Source: Rhodopseudomonas sp. P2A-2r (GTDB lineage: Bacteria; Pseudomonadota; Alphaproteobacteria; Rhizobiales; Xanthobacteraceae). Taken from it: a stretch of 64,000 nt of DNA. The notes below the pieces were generated by a model, which saw nothing but the letters and a program-made list of their open reading frames with translations, did no database searches and had not been told where the DNA came from. Positions 9,965 to 19,022 of this stretch are shown one piece after another. The stretch is taken from assembly GCF_026015985.1 (NCBI RefSeq), contig NZ_CP110389.1:1054001-1118000 (forward strand), read 5' to 3'. Made by a program: the position numbers and the translations under genes. How positions within the stretch are numbered: position 1 is the first letter of the stretch; each line of letters begins with the position of its first letter.

Positions 9965-11050
9965 CTATTTCAGATCCGCAAGCGATGCCGGGCCGGGACC
10001 TTCGGTGATCAGCGCCGGCCACTGATGCGAGCCGAACGGCACCGCCGGCGGCAGGTTGGTCTTGATGCCGCGCTTGGCGGTTTCGGCGATGATCGCCAGG
10101 CGCGCGTCGCCGCCCATCAGCTCGTAGTCCATCAAATGATAGTTGCCGAAGAACAGCGCACCCACGGAACGGTCCGCGATGATGCGGGTGAGGGACTCCA
10201 GCATGTCGGTCTGGGTCGTGGTGAAGGCGATGGTCTCGATCAGCAGCAGCCGGTCGTTGATCGCTTCCGGCGGGAAGAATTGCGCCAGCACGCTGAACAA
10301 CACGTTGTTCTGCCGCGCCACATAGATAGTGTTGGAGGCCGCGTAGGTCTTGTCCCAGTCGGCGCCGAGCATCGCCTTCCAGCCGGCCAGCACTTCCATC
10401 CAGTGAGCGACCTGGGTCTGCGCGGCCCAGCTCACCACCTTGGCCAGATCCGGCGCCTGTTTCCTGCTGAATGCCTCGAGCGCTGCGTATGACACCGTGT
10501 TCTTGGCGATGCAGTCGTCCATGAAAGCCAGGTTGGCGGTCAGGATGCTGCGCACGGTGCCGCGCCACTCGGCCTGCATCGGCGTGGCATCGAGGGTCTC
10601 GATGGCGGCCTGCATGCGGCTGCGATAGGCCAGCATGGGCGCGCGCCAAGAGGTGTCGGCGGGATTGTCGAGATACGGACCGACCACCTCGGCCAGCGCC
10701 ATGGCCGAATGGCCGGCCGACTTCAGCAACTGATAGACCACTGGCACCTGAGGCGCCTCGAGCGGCGGCTGGTTCGGGCGGAACAGGGTGAAGCGTCCGC
10801 CGGCGCCGGAGAACATGCCGAGGATCACCGGGTGCTGGCTCAGGATGTTCTTCTGGAAGATCTTGGCGGCGTTGCCGTAGAGCTCGAACATGCCGGTGTT
10901 GAGCGCCAGCGTGTTGGCGGTCGCGATCTCCGCGGGGGTGGTTGTGGTGCGGCCGGCGATCGGCGCCATGTGCGCCGGCAACCCCTGCGCATGTGCCGCG
11001 CCGATCATGGATGACAGGGCGGCGAGGATGGCGAGGGATCGGCGTATCAT
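9965..11050 (-). CDS. Exported protein of unknown function
   Basis: 361 aa from ATG 11050. The N-terminus MIRRSLAILAALSSMIGAAHAQ is a clear Sec signal peptide, and GAGGA just upstream can serve as ribosome binding site. The open frame continues further upstream but without coding character, so this start is preferred. The mature part is rich in Ala, Leu and Thr and looks entirely alpha-helical. Two Trp-containing helices (MQAEWRGTVRSIL, QVAHWMEVLAGWKAML) and HLMDYELMGGDAR stand out. No cofactor or catalytic motif is visible and I do not recognise the family. It is divergent from the cyclase gene. Confidence 0.8.
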   Translation of the reverse strand: MIRRSLAILAALSSMIGAAHAQGLPAHMAPIAGRTTTTPAEIATANTLALNTGMFELYGNAAKIFQKNILSQHPVILGMFSGAGGRFTLFRPNQPPLEAPQVPVVYQLLKSAGHSAMALAEVVGPYLDNPADTSWRAPMLAYRSRMQAAIETLDATPMQAEWRGTVRSILTANLAFMDDCIAKNTVSYAALEAFSRKQAPDLAKVVSWAAQTQVAHWMEVLAGWKAMLGADWDKTYAASNTIYVARQNNVLFSVLAQFFPPEAINDRLLLIETIAFTTTQTDMLESLTRIIADRSVGALFFGNYHLMDYELMGGDARLAIIAETAKRGIKTNLPPAVPFGSHQWPALITEGPGPASLADLK

Positions 11051-11286
11051 GGTCAAATCCTCATTGGCGCAGCTCAACGCTAGATAATGGAATGCACCGC
11101 TACTCGTTAATACTTCTTTCAGGCTGGCGCCGAAGCGCCGATCCACCACGTTCATGGCAGCACAAGCGGATTGCGCCAACGTGGTATCCAGCGCTAGTTT
11201 AGGGGCGCCGGGTCGGTACCTCAAAACCATTGGAATTGGTTTGCCAGCCACGTACCGTGGTATCCGCATGTTCAGGAGCACGGGAG
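11051..11286. promoter_or_regulatory. Divergent intergenic region with inverted and direct repeats
   Basis: 236 bp between the divergent exported-protein gene and the cyclase gene, so it must hold both promoters. It contains an inverted repeat ACCACGTT (11145-11152) / AACGTGGT (11178-11185) and a direct repeat CGTGGTATCC (11180-11189 and 11256-11265), the latter 21 bp before the cyclase start. These could be operator sites; no regulator is identified. Confidence 0.35.
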
Positions 11287-13083
11287 ATGGAGAGACGGCT
11301 AGCGGCCATCGTCTGCGCTGACGTCGCGGGTTACTCCCGCATGATGGGGGCCGACGATGCCGGCACGCTCGCCGCCCTGAAGGCCCACAAGGCCGCTTTC
11401 TATCCGGTCATCCTCAATCACGGTGGCCGGATCGTGAACACCGCCGGCGACAGTTTCCTGCTCGAATACCCGAGCATCGTCGGAGCGATCGAGTCTGCCG
11501 TTGCCATGCAGACGCTGATGGCCGAGCGCAACCACCATCTCCCCGAAGACCGCGCCATGCACTTTCGCCTCGGTGTCCATATGGGCGATGTGGTGGTCGA
11601 GGACGACCAGGTGTTCGGCGACGGGGTGAATATCGCCGCCCGGCTCGAGTCGGTGGCCGTGCCGGGTGGCGTGGCCGTGTCGGGAAAAGCCTATCACGAG
11701 GCCAGCAAGCACCTCGGCATCGCCCTCGTCGACGCCGGCACGCATCGCTTCAAGAACATTACCGAGCCGGTCGGGGTCTGGACCTGGGCGCCGGACGGTT
11801 CGGAGGCGCGCCATCGCGAGCTCAGGGACACGTCGAGCCTGCCGGCCCAATATCGTACGGCGATCGTCGGCGTGCTGCCCTTCGTCAACCTCAGCGACAG
11901 CGCCGACGAGTATTTTTCTGACGGGCTCACCGAAGATCTGATCCATGCGCTGTCGCTGCAGTCATTCTATCGGGTGCTCAGCCGCAACTCGACCTTCGCG
12001 TTCAAGGGCAAAAGCCTCAGTGCGCGGCTGATCGCGCGGGAAATCGACGCCACCTATCTGATCCAGGGATCGGTGCGGCGCGCCGGGACCAAGATCCGCG
12101 TGACTGCCGAACTGATCGCACCGGAGAACGGCGAGCAGTTGTGGACCGGTCGCTACGACCGCGACATCGGCGATCTCTTTGCGATGCAGGACGAAATCAC
12201 CACGCACCTGTCGGCCGCGCTGGCGCCGGAGATCTACCGCGCCGAAGCCTCCGCCCCGGCCCGGTCGTCGTCGGCTGATCTGACCGCGTGGGATCGTTTT
12301 CTGAAGGGGCTGTCGCACTACTACCAGCAGACCAAGGCGGACTACGAGGCGTCGATCGGCCTGTTCAGGGAGGCCATCGCGCTCGATCCCGGCCTGTCCA
12401 TCGCGCGCGCCTATCTTGCCACGATCCTGGTGCAGGGCGTGCAGTTCGGATGGATCCGGAGCACGAGCGAATTGTGGACCGAGGCCATGGAGCTCGCCGA
12501 AAGCAGCGTCCGGCTCGATCCCCGCTCCTCATTCGCGTTCGGGCTGCTCGGCTATGTGCATGCGATGCAGGGCAACTACGACACCGCCCTCAATGCCGGG
12601 AAAAAGGCGGTGGAACTGAACCCCTACGACATGGGCGCCCGCGGCATTCTCGGGATATGCCATTTCATGGTGGGCGAGCATCGGCAGGCCATCGAACTGT
12701 TTTCCCAGGCCGTGCAGCGCGGCAACAGCGACCCGCGCTATCAATGGCCGGCGCTGAACGCGTTCAGCCATTATCTGCTGGGACAATATGACGCTGCCTT
12801 GTCGTGGGCCCGCGAGGCGCTGTACCTCAACCCGAGCCACATGCAGGTGCTTGGGGTCAGGGCGGCGGCGCTGGCGCAACTGGAGCGCATGGAGGAGGCG
12901 GCAAAGGCCGCCGAACTGCTGCAGGACAGCTTTCCGGGCTTCACCGTTGAACGCCACCTCCGGAATTTCCGCTGGAAGAATCCCGCCGACACCGCCCATT
13001 ATCGCGACGGGCTGCTCAAGGCCGGCGTGCCGTTGAACAGGCTCACGCTGGTTGGCCCTGCAAAGCGCGCGGCGGAGTCCTGA
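11287..13083 (+). CDS. Class III adenylate cyclase - TolB-like domain - TPR fusion protein
   Basis: 598 aa from ATG 11287, preceded by GGGAG. The class III nucleotide cyclase domain (1 to about 170) has the two metal-binding aspartates D12 (ADVAGYSRMM) and D55 (NTAGDSF), and N115/R119 in GDGVNIAARLES, so it looks catalytically competent for cAMP synthesis. About 195-320 is the TolB-like/FlgO-like module (VGVLPFVNLSDSADEYFSDG), and about 330-580 carries tetratricopeptide repeats. No membrane segment is seen, so it is likely cytoplasmic, with the C-terminal part as sensor or scaffold. Rhizobial genomes hold many such cyclases; the specific signal is unknown. Confidence 0.9.
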   Translation: MERRLAAIVCADVAGYSRMMGADDAGTLAALKAHKAAFYPVILNHGGRIVNTAGDSFLLEYPSIVGAIESAVAMQTLMAERNHHLPEDRAMHFRLGVHMGDVVVEDDQVFGDGVNIAARLESVAVPGGVAVSGKAYHEASKHLGIALVDAGTHRFKNITEPVGVWTWAPDGSEARHRELRDTSSLPAQYRTAIVGVLPFVNLSDSADEYFSDGLTEDLIHALSLQSFYRVLSRNSTFAFKGKSLSARLIAREIDATYLIQGSVRRAGTKIRVTAELIAPENGEQLWTGRYDRDIGDLFAMQDEITTHLSAALAPEIYRAEASAPARSSSADLTAWDRFLKGLSHYYQQTKADYEASIGLFREAIALDPGLSIARAYLATILVQGVQFGWIRSTSELWTEAMELAESSVRLDPRSSFAFGLLGYVHAMQGNYDTALNAGKKAVELNPYDMGARGILGICHFMVGEHRQAIELFSQAVQRGNSDPRYQWPALNAFSHYLLGQYDAALSWAREALYLNPSHMQVLGVRAAALAQLERMEEAAKAAELLQDSFPGFTVERHLRNFRWKNPADTAHYRDGLLKAGVPLNRLTLVGPAKRAAES

Positions 13084-13395
13084 CCACGATCGCATCCGGC
13101 CGGACCGGTGATCTGCGGCACCCGCGGCCGGGTCGCGGCAGGCAATGTTCACGCGTCTGTTTTCGTTCAGTTGACTTGTCCGGAAATCCGGGAAAACAAT
13201 TGCAACCTCAAGTTGGGTCATTGCTGGGGAAAAGGTAAAATGATCGCGCTTGCCTTGAACAAAGCGCGTCGTTTCCGCGACGAAATCCGAAGCGCGTGAA
13301 TTCGCCAGTCAGGACGGCTTGTCCGGATCGGCCTGTTGCGGGGCGCGCTCGCCGTTTGGGATGCGGCTGGTTCGACGTTTTGAAGGATGGGGTCC
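13084..13395. other. Gene-free region before the di-heme cytochrome gene
   Basis: 312 bp without a gene. TTGACTTGTCCGG near 13171 could be a -35 element, but no convincing -10 partner is seen. Nothing else can be supported. Confidence 0.3.
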
Positions 13396-16187
13396 ATGCA
13401 CGACGACCGTATCGGTATAGCTTCCGCCGAAGTGTCCGCCCCGGGACCTGCGGTTTCGCCCGACAATCCTTGTCCATTTCTGCGGGCGGTGGTGACGGCC
13501 GGCGTCGTCGATGGCCATGTGGCGCCGCTGTCGCGCTTGTGCAGCACGGTCGAGGCCGCGACCGGCGCAACCGGGCTGAAAAAATGGCTGGCAGGTGTGA
13601 AGACCTACCCCATCGCCCTGATCGCCAACGGACTCGGCCCGCTCAGCCTGTTGCGCAGCATGTGGTCTGGCGCCCGGCTGGACGAACTGCGCGACGGTCC
13701 GCTGGACAAACACGGCAGCGGTTCGCGCATTCTCGATGCCAACGCCCATGTCAGCGAGGCTGAACTCGCGCGTCTCGCCGAGTTTGGCCGGGACCGTCCG
13801 GACCCCGCGGGCGGATCCGAGCGCGGCCTGACCGCTGAGGAAATCACCGCCTATATGGACGCCAACTTCGACCGCGCCAAAGGCTCGCGGCGTCCGATCG
13901 ACCGGTTGCTCATGAAGGGCGAATGGCCGGTGCTGCTCGACATCATGGGCAAGGGGAGGGCGCAGGGCGCTATCTCAGCGTGGCGGAAGTCAGGACGTTG
14001 TTCGTCGACACGCGGCTGCCCGCCCGCATCGCGGCGCGGCTGTCCGCGCTGCCCGCCAAACAAGGGGCTGGTGTGGTCCGCAAGCTGGTCACGGCTGCGC
14101 TCGGGCTGGTCGTGCTTGTCGGCGCCCTGATCGTCGCCGTCGCAGCATTTCCCGACCAAGTGCGGGCGATCCTGCCGGCCAAGCTTGCGCAACTTCTGCC
14201 GCCGCCATTGCCGGATCGCGTTTCGATCAAGGCGGCGTATTGGCTCGACCAGAACTGGACCACCGACGACCGGCACTGGTTTCACCATGCCAGCCAGGGC
14301 ACCGCGACATTTCCTGTGCCGTATAACTGGTTCATCGCGCTGGAGCAGCCGGTGCTTCATCTGCTCGGCCGGCCCGGCCTGGTCGCCGACAGCGGCTATC
14401 TCGAACGCTTCGGCTTCATGCCGAGTCCGAAATCGGTCCGCGTCGACGAAGCGACCCTGCGCCGCTTTGGCTATCCCGCCTCGTCCGATGCCAAACCGGC
14501 ACCTGAAACCGTCGCCGGCCTGAAGCCGTTGCCGGCCGACAACCTCGACGGTCTGCCGGTCGGATTCGCGCGGATGGTCGGCGGCACCAATCCGACCACC
14601 GGCTTTCGCGATCCCGACCGGATCGGGCTGACCTGCGCCGCCTGTCACGCCGGATCGATCCGCTACAATGGCGTCAGCGTGCGGTTCGACGGCGGCCCGG
14701 CCATGGTCGACCTGCGCAAGCTCGAGCTCGTGACTGGCCTGTCGATCGCCTACACGCTGCACGTCCCCGGTCGCTTCAAGCGTTTCGCCGATCGGGTTCT
14801 CGGTCCCGACGCCGGCAAGGAGGAGCGCGACAAGCTGGAGAAGAATCTGACGTCGATCGGCGACGATCTGATCGGACTGGTCAAGCTCACAGAGAAGACG
14901 CTCGAGGAGAAGCACCAGGAGAACACCGAGGAAGGCAACGGGCGGCTCGACGCGCTCAACCGCATCGGCAACCAGGTGTTCTTCACCAACCTGATCCAGA
15001 ACGGTCTGCAGGGCTACGAGCAGAACATCCACGCCAACGATGCGCCGGTGAGTTTCCCGCCGGTCTGGACCGTGCCCTGGCTGCTGTGGGCGCAATATGA
15101 CGGCTCGATCGAACAGCCGCTGATCCGCAACGCCGGCGAGGCCATGGGTGTCACCGCGCTGGTCAACTTTTCGCCGAACGCGCCGCTGAGCGACCTGTTT
15201 CGATCCTCGGTGGCGATCGAGAACCTGGTGCGCATCGAGGAGATGCTGCGCGGCTCCGATCCGTTCGCGCAAACGCCGAAGGGTTTTAACGGGCTGGCGC
15301 CGCCGAAATGGCCGGCGCATCTGTTCCCCGACGATCCCGCGTGGAAGATCGATCAGGCCAAGCTGGGCAAGGGCCGCGCGCTCTATGCGGCGATCTGCGC
15401 CGAGTGCCATCTCGGACCGGTCAACGATCCCGCCTTCGATACGCAATTCCCCGACAAGAGCGTCTGGTCGTCTGACCGCTGGCTGACCGTCGGCGCTGCG
15501 CCCAAGCCGGTCAGCAAGGTGCTGAAGCCGGTGATCAAGCCCGAGATGGGGACTGATACCGCCCAGGCCGATGTGCTGCTGACCCGCCAGGTCAAGGTGC
15601 CGGGCTTCCTCGACATGCAGCCGGCGCGCGACATCGGCGCACGTTGGGAATGCGCCGGCGTGACCTCGACCTCCACCACCGACATGTCCTTCGCGATCGG
15701 CCTGATGATCGCTGTGAACAAGCTCAGCGACAAATGGATCGAGGATAGGGGGATCAAGGATCCGCAACTCTCCGAACTATGGGGTCCGCTCAAGAACTGC
15801 CCCAATCCGGTGTCGACCCCGCATTATCGCGCACGCCCGCTGAATGGCGTCTGGGCCACCGCGCCCTACCTCCATAACGGCTCGGTGCCCTCGCTGTACT
15901 GGCTGCTCAAGCCGGCGGCGGAGCGGCCTACGGCGTTCTGCATCGGCGAGCGCGACTTCGATCCGCAGCAGGTCGGTTTTCGCGTCGCGGCCGGCGCGAC
16001 GGCGAGCTGCAAGAAGGGTGAAACCCGCTTTGCAACGACGAAATCCGACGGATCGGCGATTCGTGGCAACAGCGTGCTCGGCCACTCCCTGGAGGGCACG
16101 CCGGGTCCGGGCAAGCCAGGCGTCATCGGCCGCACCCTGACCGACGACGAGCGCTACGAGCTGATCGAGTATCTCAAGACGCTTTAG
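13396..16187 (+). CDS. Large di-heme cytochrome c (peroxidase-like), interrupted by a -1 frameshift
   Basis: About 930 aa when one base is restored. The first frame starts at ATG 13396 (AAGGA upstream) and runs to LLDIMGKG. At the G-run 13953-13956 one G appears to be missing, after which the other frame continues with GRYLSVAEVRTLFVDTRLP. The C-terminal part has two haem-attachment motifs, CAACH and CAECH, in a layout like di-haem cytochrome c peroxidase-related proteins; a hydrophobic helix (LVTAALGLVVLVGALIVAVA) precedes it and should anchor it facing the periplasm. The roughly 180-residue N-terminal domain (NPCPFLRAVVTAG) sits before the helix and is not a c-type cytochrome. The substrate is unknown. 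Confidence 0.8.
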
Positions 16188-16297
16188 GAGGGGCGCATCC
16201 GCGCGCCTCCGGCACTCTGGAGTTCGCGGGATGGCGATGCTACGGACTTCGACCCGCCGCACCATCGTTGAGGCGGGCTTGCCGGGGTGCCGTCTCA

Positions 16298-17044
16298 GTG
16301 GATCAGCCGACCAATCTTGCCGCGCTCGACAAGCTCAAGACGCGCATCCAGGCGCTGCGCGCCAAGACCATCGACAATGGCTGCACCGAGGACGAGGCGC
16401 TGTCCGCCGCAGCCAAGGTCGCCGAACTGCTGGACCGCTATGACCTGTCATTGTCGGATGTGGAAATCCGCGCCGCCACCTGCGAGCGGCGCAGCTTCGA
16501 GACCAACCGCAAGAAACGCATTCCGCTCGACGACTGTATCGGGTCCATCGCCAATTTCTGCGATTGCCGGGTCTGGCGCGAGAAGAGCCCGGCCGGCGAG
16601 AGCAGCTATGTCTATTTCGGCCTGCGTTCGGATATTGAGGTGGCCCATTACCTGACCGAACTGATCGACGCCGCCGTTCGCGCCGAGCTTGGCCGCTTCA
16701 AGACCTCGGCTGCCTATGCCGACTTCCGGCACAATGAAAGGCATCTCGCCAATGCCTCGTTCTCACTCGGGATGGTCGCCTCGATCGCCGACAAGCTGAC
16801 CGCCATGAAGGCCAGCCGCGATGCGGTGAATCAAAGCACCGGGCGGGGGCTCGTGGTGCTGAAAACCTCGGTGGTCGACGCCGAATTCGAACGACTCGAC
16901 CTGAAACTGAAAACGCAGCGCAGCTCAAGCCGCATGGTTTCGATGACCGCCTATGAGGCTGGCGGTGTCGCCGGCGCCTCGCTGGCCATCAGTCCCGGGA
17001 TCAAGGATGCGCCGGGCTCCCGGGTTGGCCGGAAAGGCCATTGA
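16298..17044 (+). CDS. DUF2786 domain protein
   Basis: About 248 aa. The N-terminal helical region (KLKTRIQALRAKTIDNGCTEDEALSAAAKVAELLDRYDLSLS, about residues 8-50) matches DUF2786. The following part (CIGSIANFCDCRVW, YFGLRSDIEVAHYLTELI) matches the domain usually found behind it. Function is unknown; homologues occur in phages and bacterial chromosomes. Start is uncertain: GTG 16298 (VDQPTNLAAL) begins near the domain, while an in-frame TTG at 16268 adds ten unconvincing residues. The gene ends just before a convergent small membrane protein gene. Confidence 0.75.
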   Translation: MDQPTNLAALDKLKTRIQALRAKTIDNGCTEDEALSAAAKVAELLDRYDLSLSDVEIRAATCERRSFETNRKKRIPLDDCIGSIANFCDCRVWREKSPAGESSYVYFGLRSDIEVAHYLTELIDAAVRAELGRFKTSAAYADFRHNERHLANASFSLGMVASIADKLTAMKASRDAVNQSTGRGLVVLKTSVVDAEFERLDLKLKTQRSSSRMVSMTAYEAGGVAGASLAISPGIKDAPGSRVGRKGH

Positions 17045-17063
17045 GCCCGAAGCGCGTTCGGAA

Positions 17064-17264
17064 TCAGCGGGTCGCGACGACGTCCGAGCTGGTGAACACG
17101 ACCGGCTTGCCGGCCTTCATGACCCGGGCGGTCTGGGTGCGGCCATCGGCGGCGCCGTCGTGGGCGGCAAAGCCGAAGGCGGCGAGGATGCCCCCGGCCA
17201 CCAGGGCCAGGATCACGATCTTCAGGTGGGTGCTACGGTCCGCGCTGTGAATTGAGTGATTCAT
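17064..17264 (-). CDS. Small single-span membrane protein
   Basis: 66 aa. A short polar N-terminus (MNHSIHSADRSTH) is followed by one hydrophobic helix (LKIVILALVAGGILAAFGFAA) and a polar C-terminus ending KAGKPVVFTSSDVVATR. The ATG has GGAGGC just upstream. The architecture matches small conserved Bradyrhizobiaceae proteins of unknown role. It lies between converging and diverging neighbours and is probably monocistronic. Confidence 0.65.
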   Translation of the reverse strand: MNHSIHSADRSTHLKIVILALVAGGILAAFGFAAHDGAADGRTQTARVMKAGKPVVFTSSDVVATR

Positions 17265-17482
17265 GGAGGCCTCCTGCCGCCTTCCCGGTTTTCCCGTTGT
17301 TCGATGAGTATCCGCAACTGGTTTCCGCCCGATGGCGTCAGCTTCCGGAAGTGTTTCGTCGCGCGGTGAATTTGCTTCGTTGGTGAATGAATTGTTTCAG
17401 GCCGGCCCCGGGCGCCCGGGCGCCGCGATCCAGGTCGCATTGCCGCCATACCGTGGCGCCGCTTGACCGCCGGATTCCGGCC

Positions 17483-18397
17483 ATGCACACCACGCGCATG
17501 TTCAGCATCGCGTCCCTGTGGATCCCGTTCACCATCATCGCCGCGCTCGGCCAGGTCGCGCGCAATGCCATGCAGCGCTCGCTGACCGGGCCGCTCGGCA
17601 CCTGGGGCGCCACCAATATCCGCTTCCTGTTCGGCTTCCCGTTCTCGGTTCTGTTCTTCGCCGTCGTGCTGGTGGCCACCGGCGACGCCATTCCCTGGCC
17701 GGGCGCGGCGTTCTGGCCGTGGCTGCTGCTCGGCGCGCTCAGCCAGATCGCCGCCACCGGCCTGATGCTGGCCGCCATGAACGACCGCTCCTTCGTGGTC
17801 ACCACCGCCTATCTCAAGACCGAGGCGATCCAGGCTGCGATCTTCGGCTTTGTGTTTCTCGGCGATCATCTGACCATGCTGAAGGTGATCGCCATCCTGA
17901 TCGCCTCCGCCGGCGTGGTGGTCACCGCACTGCGGCCGGGCGCCGCCCGCGAGCTCGGCAGCATCAAGCCGACGCTGCAAGGCCTGGTCGCCGCCGCCTT
18001 CTTCGCGCTGTCGGCGGTGGGATTTCGCGGCGCCATCATCGTGGTGCCCGGCGTGTCGTTCGTCACCGCGGCGTCCTACACATTGGTGCTGGCGCTGTTC
18101 GTGCAGACCCTGGTGCTGACGATCTACCTGCTGGCGCGTGCGCCGAAGGTGCTGAAGGACATCCTGACGCTGTGGAAGCCGTCGATGCTGGCCGGATTCA
18201 TGGGAGCGGCGGCATCGCAATTCTGGTTTCTCGCCTTCGCGCTCACCGCCGCCGCCAACGTGCGCACGCTGGCGCTGGTCGAGGTGCTGTTCGCGCAGGC
18301 GGTGGCGTATTTTTCCTTCAAGCAGCCGCTGTCGTTGCGCGAACTGTCGGGCATCGTGCTGATCGTGATCGGCGTGGCGCTGCTGGTGGCGGCGTGA
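17483..18397 (+). CDS. EamA/DMT-family transporter
   Basis: About 304 aa with ten hydrophobic helices in two EamA-type halves, typical of drug/metabolite transporters of the inner membrane. Start chosen at ATG 17483 (MHTTRMFSIASLW); ATG 17498 is also possible, and the upstream in-frame extension to 17387 is Arg/Pro-rich and not membrane-like. The second half ends with the usual FSFKQPLSLRELSGIVLIVIG segment. The substrate cannot be told from sequence. Confidence 0.85.
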   Translation: MHTTRMFSIASLWIPFTIIAALGQVARNAMQRSLTGPLGTWGATNIRFLFGFPFSVLFFAVVLVATGDAIPWPGAAFWPWLLLGALSQIAATGLMLAAMNDRSFVVTTAYLKTEAIQAAIFGFVFLGDHLTMLKVIAILIASAGVVVTALRPGAARELGSIKPTLQGLVAAAFFALSAVGFRGAIIVVPGVSFVTAASYTLVLALFVQTLVLTIYLLARAPKVLKDILTLWKPSMLAGFMGAAASQFWFLAFALTAAANVRTLALVEVLFAQAVAYFSFKQPLSLRELSGIVLIVIGVALLVAA

Positions 18398-18425
18398 GCC
18401 AGGGACTCATAAGCCCGTAGCCCAA

Positions 18426-18735
18426 TTACCGTCCGCGCCGCCGGGAACTGACCTCGGAACCGGGCCTCGCCTCGGGTGCCGCCCAGCCCTGGACACTCAC
18501 GTCCGCCAGTGCCTCGAAGATGGCCGCTGTGCGTTCCAGGCGGGCGATCGTACGTGCGCCTTCGACGGCAGCGACCAATGCGGCTGCGGTAGACGATGCG
18601 CGCGCGGACGTGAAACCGCACCCCTGAAATGCTCCGCAACGATCTCGGTTGAATCGACAAATCCGCGCGCGACCCGTTTGGTCAGATCGGCGTCGAGTGC
18701 AGGAAGCTCATTCGCCAGATTTTGCATCAGACACC
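18426..18735 (-). pseudogene. TetR-family regulator, 3' remnant
   Basis: The minus-strand translation GCLMQNLANELPALDADLTK then VARGFVDSTEIVAEHFRG is typical of the ligand-binding C-terminal half of TetR regulators. A shift of frame then follows, and LVAAVEGARTIARLERTAAI through SVQGWAAPEARPGS runs to a TAA at 18426-18428. No helix-turn-helix N-terminus exists: the homology stops at about 18735, where the methyltransferase remnant begins on the other strand. This is a broken gene. Confidence 0.6.
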
Positions 18736-18747
18736 CGCGACGCCCAG

Positions 18748-18924
18748 TCGCTGCATCGGATTGACCCCGCCTCCGTTCGCCAGGAGGTGGAGGCGGCCGG
18801 GTTCCGCCTGGACGCGCAAAGCGCCGTGCTCGCAAGAAAGGACGATCCGCATGCGATCAAGGTGTTCGACCCTTCGATCAAGGGCGAGACCGATCGCTTC
18901 GCCTATCGGTTTATAAAGCCCTGA
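18748..18924 (+). pseudogene. Methyltransferase (COG4798-like), C-terminal remnant
   Basis: The plus-strand frame reads LHRIDPASVRQEVEAAGF, then VFDPSIKGETDRFAYRFIKP and a stop. This is the characteristic C-terminal end of a family of predicted class I methyltransferases. The SAM-binding N-terminal two thirds are absent; upstream the frame (open from 18649) is only the antisense of the TetR remnant. A single deletion could have removed the 5' halves of both divergent genes. Confidence 0.6.
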
Positions 18925-19022
18925 CAGGTCAGGGCGCCGACAGGCGGTCCGACAGGTCGGCGTTAAAGCCGGCCTATCGATCCGCCCTGACGCCGGAGAC
19001 GCCCGACCGAGTTGCGGTGTCG

